Shown: piece by piece, positions 6,240-7,851 of the stretch | How positions within the stretch are numbered: position 1 is the stretch's first letter | Layout of the letters: each line of letters begins with the position of its first letter | Assembly: GCA_903885525.1 (NCBI GenBank) | Contig: CAISJA010000260.1 | Span: forward strand, 1 to 7,851 | Length of the DNA: 7,851 bases | Reading direction: 5' to 3' | Source of the DNA: an uncultured Opitutaceae bacterium | Lineage (GTDB): Bacteria; Verrucomicrobiota; Verrucomicrobiia; Opitutales; Opitutaceae | Position numbers and translations under genes: made by a program | Notes under the pieces: generated by a model | The model's input: the letters and a program-made list of their open reading frames with translations, nothing else | Told to the model about the DNA's origin: nothing | The model's database searches: none

Positions 6240-7469
6240 TTGAAAACCCATCCACGCAAAGTCGCCATCCTGACCGCCGGCGGTCTCGCTCCCTGCCTGA
6301 GCGCCGCCGTCGGTGAACTGCTCTCCCAATACACCGAAGCCTCCCCGGATACGGAAATTCTCTGCTACCGTTCCGGCTACAAGGGCCTCCTCCTCGGTGA
6401 CTCCATCCAGGTCACCGAGAGCATGCGCGGCCACGCCGGCATCCTCCGCCGCTACGGCGGCAGCCCCATCGGCAACAGCCGCGTGCGCCTGACCAATGTC
6501 GACGACTGCGTGAAACGCGGCCTCGTGAAGAAGGGCCAGGACCCCCGCGCCATCGCCGCCCGCCAGCTCAAAAAGGACAAGATCGACGTCCTCCACACCA
6601 TCGGCGGCGACGACACCAACACGGCGGCGGCCGACCTCGCCGCCTGGTTGAAAAAAAACAAGTACGACCTCAACGTCATCGGCCTGCCCAAGACGATCGA
6701 CAACGACATCTCCCCCGTCCGCCAGAGCCTCGGGGCCTGGACGGCCGCCGAACAGGGAGCCAGGTTTTTCCAGAACGTAGTCAGCGAACATGGAGCCAGC
6801 TCCCGCACCCTCATCGTGCACGAGATCATGGGCCGCCATTCCGGCTGGCTGACCGCCGCCACCACCCGCGAGTACCAGCGCTTCGTCGAGGGCGGCCTCT
6901 TCATCCCCGCCCTCGGCCATCGGGAGGAGAGCTGGGCCGTGCATGGCGTCTACCTGCCCGAGATGGAGGTCGACATCCACGCCGAGGCCGACCGCCTCCG
7001 CCGCGTCATGGATACCCTGGGCAACGTCAATATCTTCGTCTCCGAGGGCGCCTGCGTCGATGCCGTGATCGCGGAGATGACCGCCCGGGGCGAGCACGTC
7101 GACCTTGATCCCTTCGGCCATGTGCGGCTCGACAAGGTCAATGTCGGGGCCTGGTTCGGCAAGCGTTTCGCCGCCATGATCGGGGCCGACAAGGTGCTGG
7201 TGCAGAAGAGCGGCTACTTTGCCCGCTCCGCCCCGGCCAACGACGCCGACATGGTCCTGATCTCCCGCTGCGTCGAGCACGCCATCGAGTGCGCCTTCCG
7301 CGGCGAGTCCGGCCTGATCGGCGAGGACGAGGAGCAGAGCAACCACCTCCGCGCGATCGAGCTGAGCCGCATCAAGGGCGGCAAGCACTTCGACACCCAC
7401 ACGCGCTGGTTCCAGGAACTGCTCGTCCGCACCGGCCAGAAGCCCGGCCGCCCGCGCCGGGGCCGGTAA
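6240..7469 (+). CDS. pfp: Pyrophosphate-dependent 6-phosphofructokinase
   Basis: This cytoplasmic glycolytic enzyme transfers phosphate from pyrophosphate to fructose 6-phosphate, giving fructose 1,6-bisphosphate; the reaction is reversible. It has 409 residues. Motifs are ILTAGGLAPCL (10-20) in the phosphate-donor site, GGDDTN (122-127), PKTIDND (150-156) with the catalytic aspartate D154, MGRHSGW (197-203), and an SEGA segment in the sugar-phosphate site. The second D of GGDD (ATP enzymes have G) and K151 (ATP enzymes have G) are the known markers of PPi use. The length of about 400 residues and the AGGLAPCLS start resemble the short, non-allosteric bacterial PPi-PFK group. The start is TTG 6240, placed a few residues before the first strand; no ATG or GTG lies nearby in frame, and no Shine-Dalgarno site precedes it. 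The C-terminus is arginine/glycine/proline-rich. It appears monocistronic. Confidence 0.92.
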   Translation: MKTHPRKVAILTAGGLAPCLSAAVGELLSQYTEASPDTEILCYRSGYKGLLLGDSIQVTESMRGHAGILRRYGGSPIGNSRVRLTNVDDCVKRGLVKKGQDPRAIAARQLKKDKIDVLHTIGGDDTNTAAADLAAWLKKNKYDLNVIGLPKTIDNDISPVRQSLGAWTAAEQGARFFQNVVSEHGASSRTLIVHEIMGRHSGWLTAATTREYQRFVEGGLFIPALGHREESWAVHGVYLPEMEVDIHAEADRLRRVMDTLGNVNIFVSEGACVDAVIAEMTARGEHVDLDPFGHVRLDKVNVGAWFGKRFAAMIGADKVLVQKSGYFARSAPANDADMVLISRCVEHAIECAFRGESGLIGEDEEQSNHLRAIELSRIKGGKHFDTHTRWFQELLVRTGQKPGRPRRGR

Positions 7470-7492
7470 GCGCGCCCTCTCTCTCCTCGCGG

Positions 7493-7531
7493 CAACCCTC
7501 CGCGCGCCGGTTGACCGGGCACGGAGGGTTG
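7493..7531. terminator. Hairpin after the PFK gene, terminator without U-tract
   Basis: CAACCCTCCG (7493-7502) pairs perfectly with CGGAGGGTTG (7522-7531). Inside the loop, CCGG (7507-7510) and CCGG (7515-7518) can form a smaller stem around TTGA. It lies 23 bases after the PFK stop, in the gap before a convergent gene. No T-run follows on either strand, so it is only a probable transcription end or 3'-stabilising structure. Confidence 0.5.
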
Positions 7532-7565
7532 TGTCGCGCAAGCGGTGGCCGGACCCGGACCGGCA

Positions 7566-7590
7566 CCCCGCTCCCGGGAGGGGAGCAGGG
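7566..7590. terminator. Hairpin after the convergent minus-strand gene
   Basis: CCCCGCTCCC (7566-7575) pairs with GGGAGCAGGG (7581-7590) with one mismatch (C7569/A7587) and a GGGAG loop. It starts 8 bases beyond the stop of the minus-strand gene and is very G+C-rich. No T-tract follows on that strand, so termination is plausible but unproven. Confidence 0.4.
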
Positions 7591-7597
7591 CGAGGAC

Positions 7598-7851
7598 TCA
7601 CTGCCGCTCCACCTGGGCAAAATTATCGTCCGAATCACGGTCGATGCGGATGTTGTAGGGATCGACCCCGACGACCTTGGGCAGCTGGTCCACCACCAGG
7701 TGGATTTCCTGCCGGCCGCTTTTGAGCGGACGGTGCTCCAGCCGCAGCACGGAAGAGCGTTGGTAACCCGCCTTGCCGGGCTCGGCCGTGAAGGCGCCGA
7801 TCTCGAAGTTTTCGTCGAGCGGCGCTTCGGTTTGCAGCATCTGGCCGAAGC
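7598..7851 (-). CDS. C-terminal end of a probable ABC-2 permease/M1 aminopeptidase fusion protein (partial)
   Basis: Only the last 84 residues or so are in the window; the gene continues beyond the right edge, since the frame is open upstream of the internal ATG at 7838-7840. The segment has TEAPLDENFEIGAF, then a beta-rich stretch, GRQEIHLVVDQLPKVVGVDPY and a final IDRDSDDNFAQVE. This order (acidic/proline 'E-x-P-L/M-D' turn, 'IG-F', a 'VVD..P...G(I/V)DPY' strand and a terminal 'IDR..DDN...VE') matches my memory of the C-terminal domain of large membrane proteins joining ABC-2 type permease segments to an M1-like aminopeptidase domain. No catalytic or membrane part is visible. The assignment is by family resemblance of the tail alone. 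It is convergent with the PFK gene. Confidence 0.55.
   Translation of the reverse strand, partial: FGQMLQTEAPLDENFEIGAFTAEPGKAGYQRSSVLRLEHRPLKSGRQEIHLVVDQLPKVVGVDPYNIRIDRDSDDNFAQVERQ

Overview
This is a G+C-rich bacterial window holding most of a urea/short-chain amide ABC transporter operon (urtABCDE order, all on +). After it come a 763-base spacer, a pyrophosphate-dependent phosphofructokinase gene (+), and the 3' end of a convergent gene (-) that resembles the C-terminus of ABC-2 permease/M1 aminopeptidase fusion proteins. The organism cannot be fixed from the sequence. High G+C, weak or absent Shine-Dalgarno sites at several starts, a TTG start, and a PPi-type PFK would fit Verrucomicrobiota (for example Opitutaceae) or a similar Gram-negative phylum. 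TGA is a normal stop here, ending urtB, urtC, urtD and urtE.

Layout. Bases 1-125 look like damaged urtA sequence: UrtA-like residues appear in one frame, then a different frame with an in-frame TGA leads into the intact part. Bases 126-899 encode the C-terminal two thirds or so of UrtA, the periplasmic urea-binding protein. A good intrinsic terminator (934-972) separates urtA from urtB. urtB (permease with a secreted N-terminal extension), urtC (permease), urtD and urtE (ATPases) then follow with 9-base, ATGA and ATGA junctions, so they form one translationally coupled unit. Together they form a HAAT/Liv-type importer: UrtA captures urea, UrtB and UrtC form the channel, and UrtD and UrtE hydrolyse ATP. 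No urease gene is in view. UrtE carries an apparent 20-residue insertion between its Walker B and switch regions.

Spacer 5477-6239. It holds no gene I can identify with confidence. It does contain a short ORF that begins like a signal peptide, followed by coding-like codon use in a different frame, and a very strong 23-bp hairpin (5907-5956) that is probably a terminator. Just before the PFK gene lie an operator-like inverted repeat, an A-rich tract and a candidate -35 element.

The PFK gene (6240-7469) starts at TTG with no visible Shine-Dalgarno site. It carries the GGDD and PKTIDND motifs that distinguish PPi-dependent from ATP-dependent enzymes. Two hairpins without U-tracts lie between it and the convergent partial gene that runs off the right edge.

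I do not see a clearly new biological system. The best leads are the damaged urtA 5' end, the UrtE insertion, the urtA/urtB terminator and the unexplained spacer.
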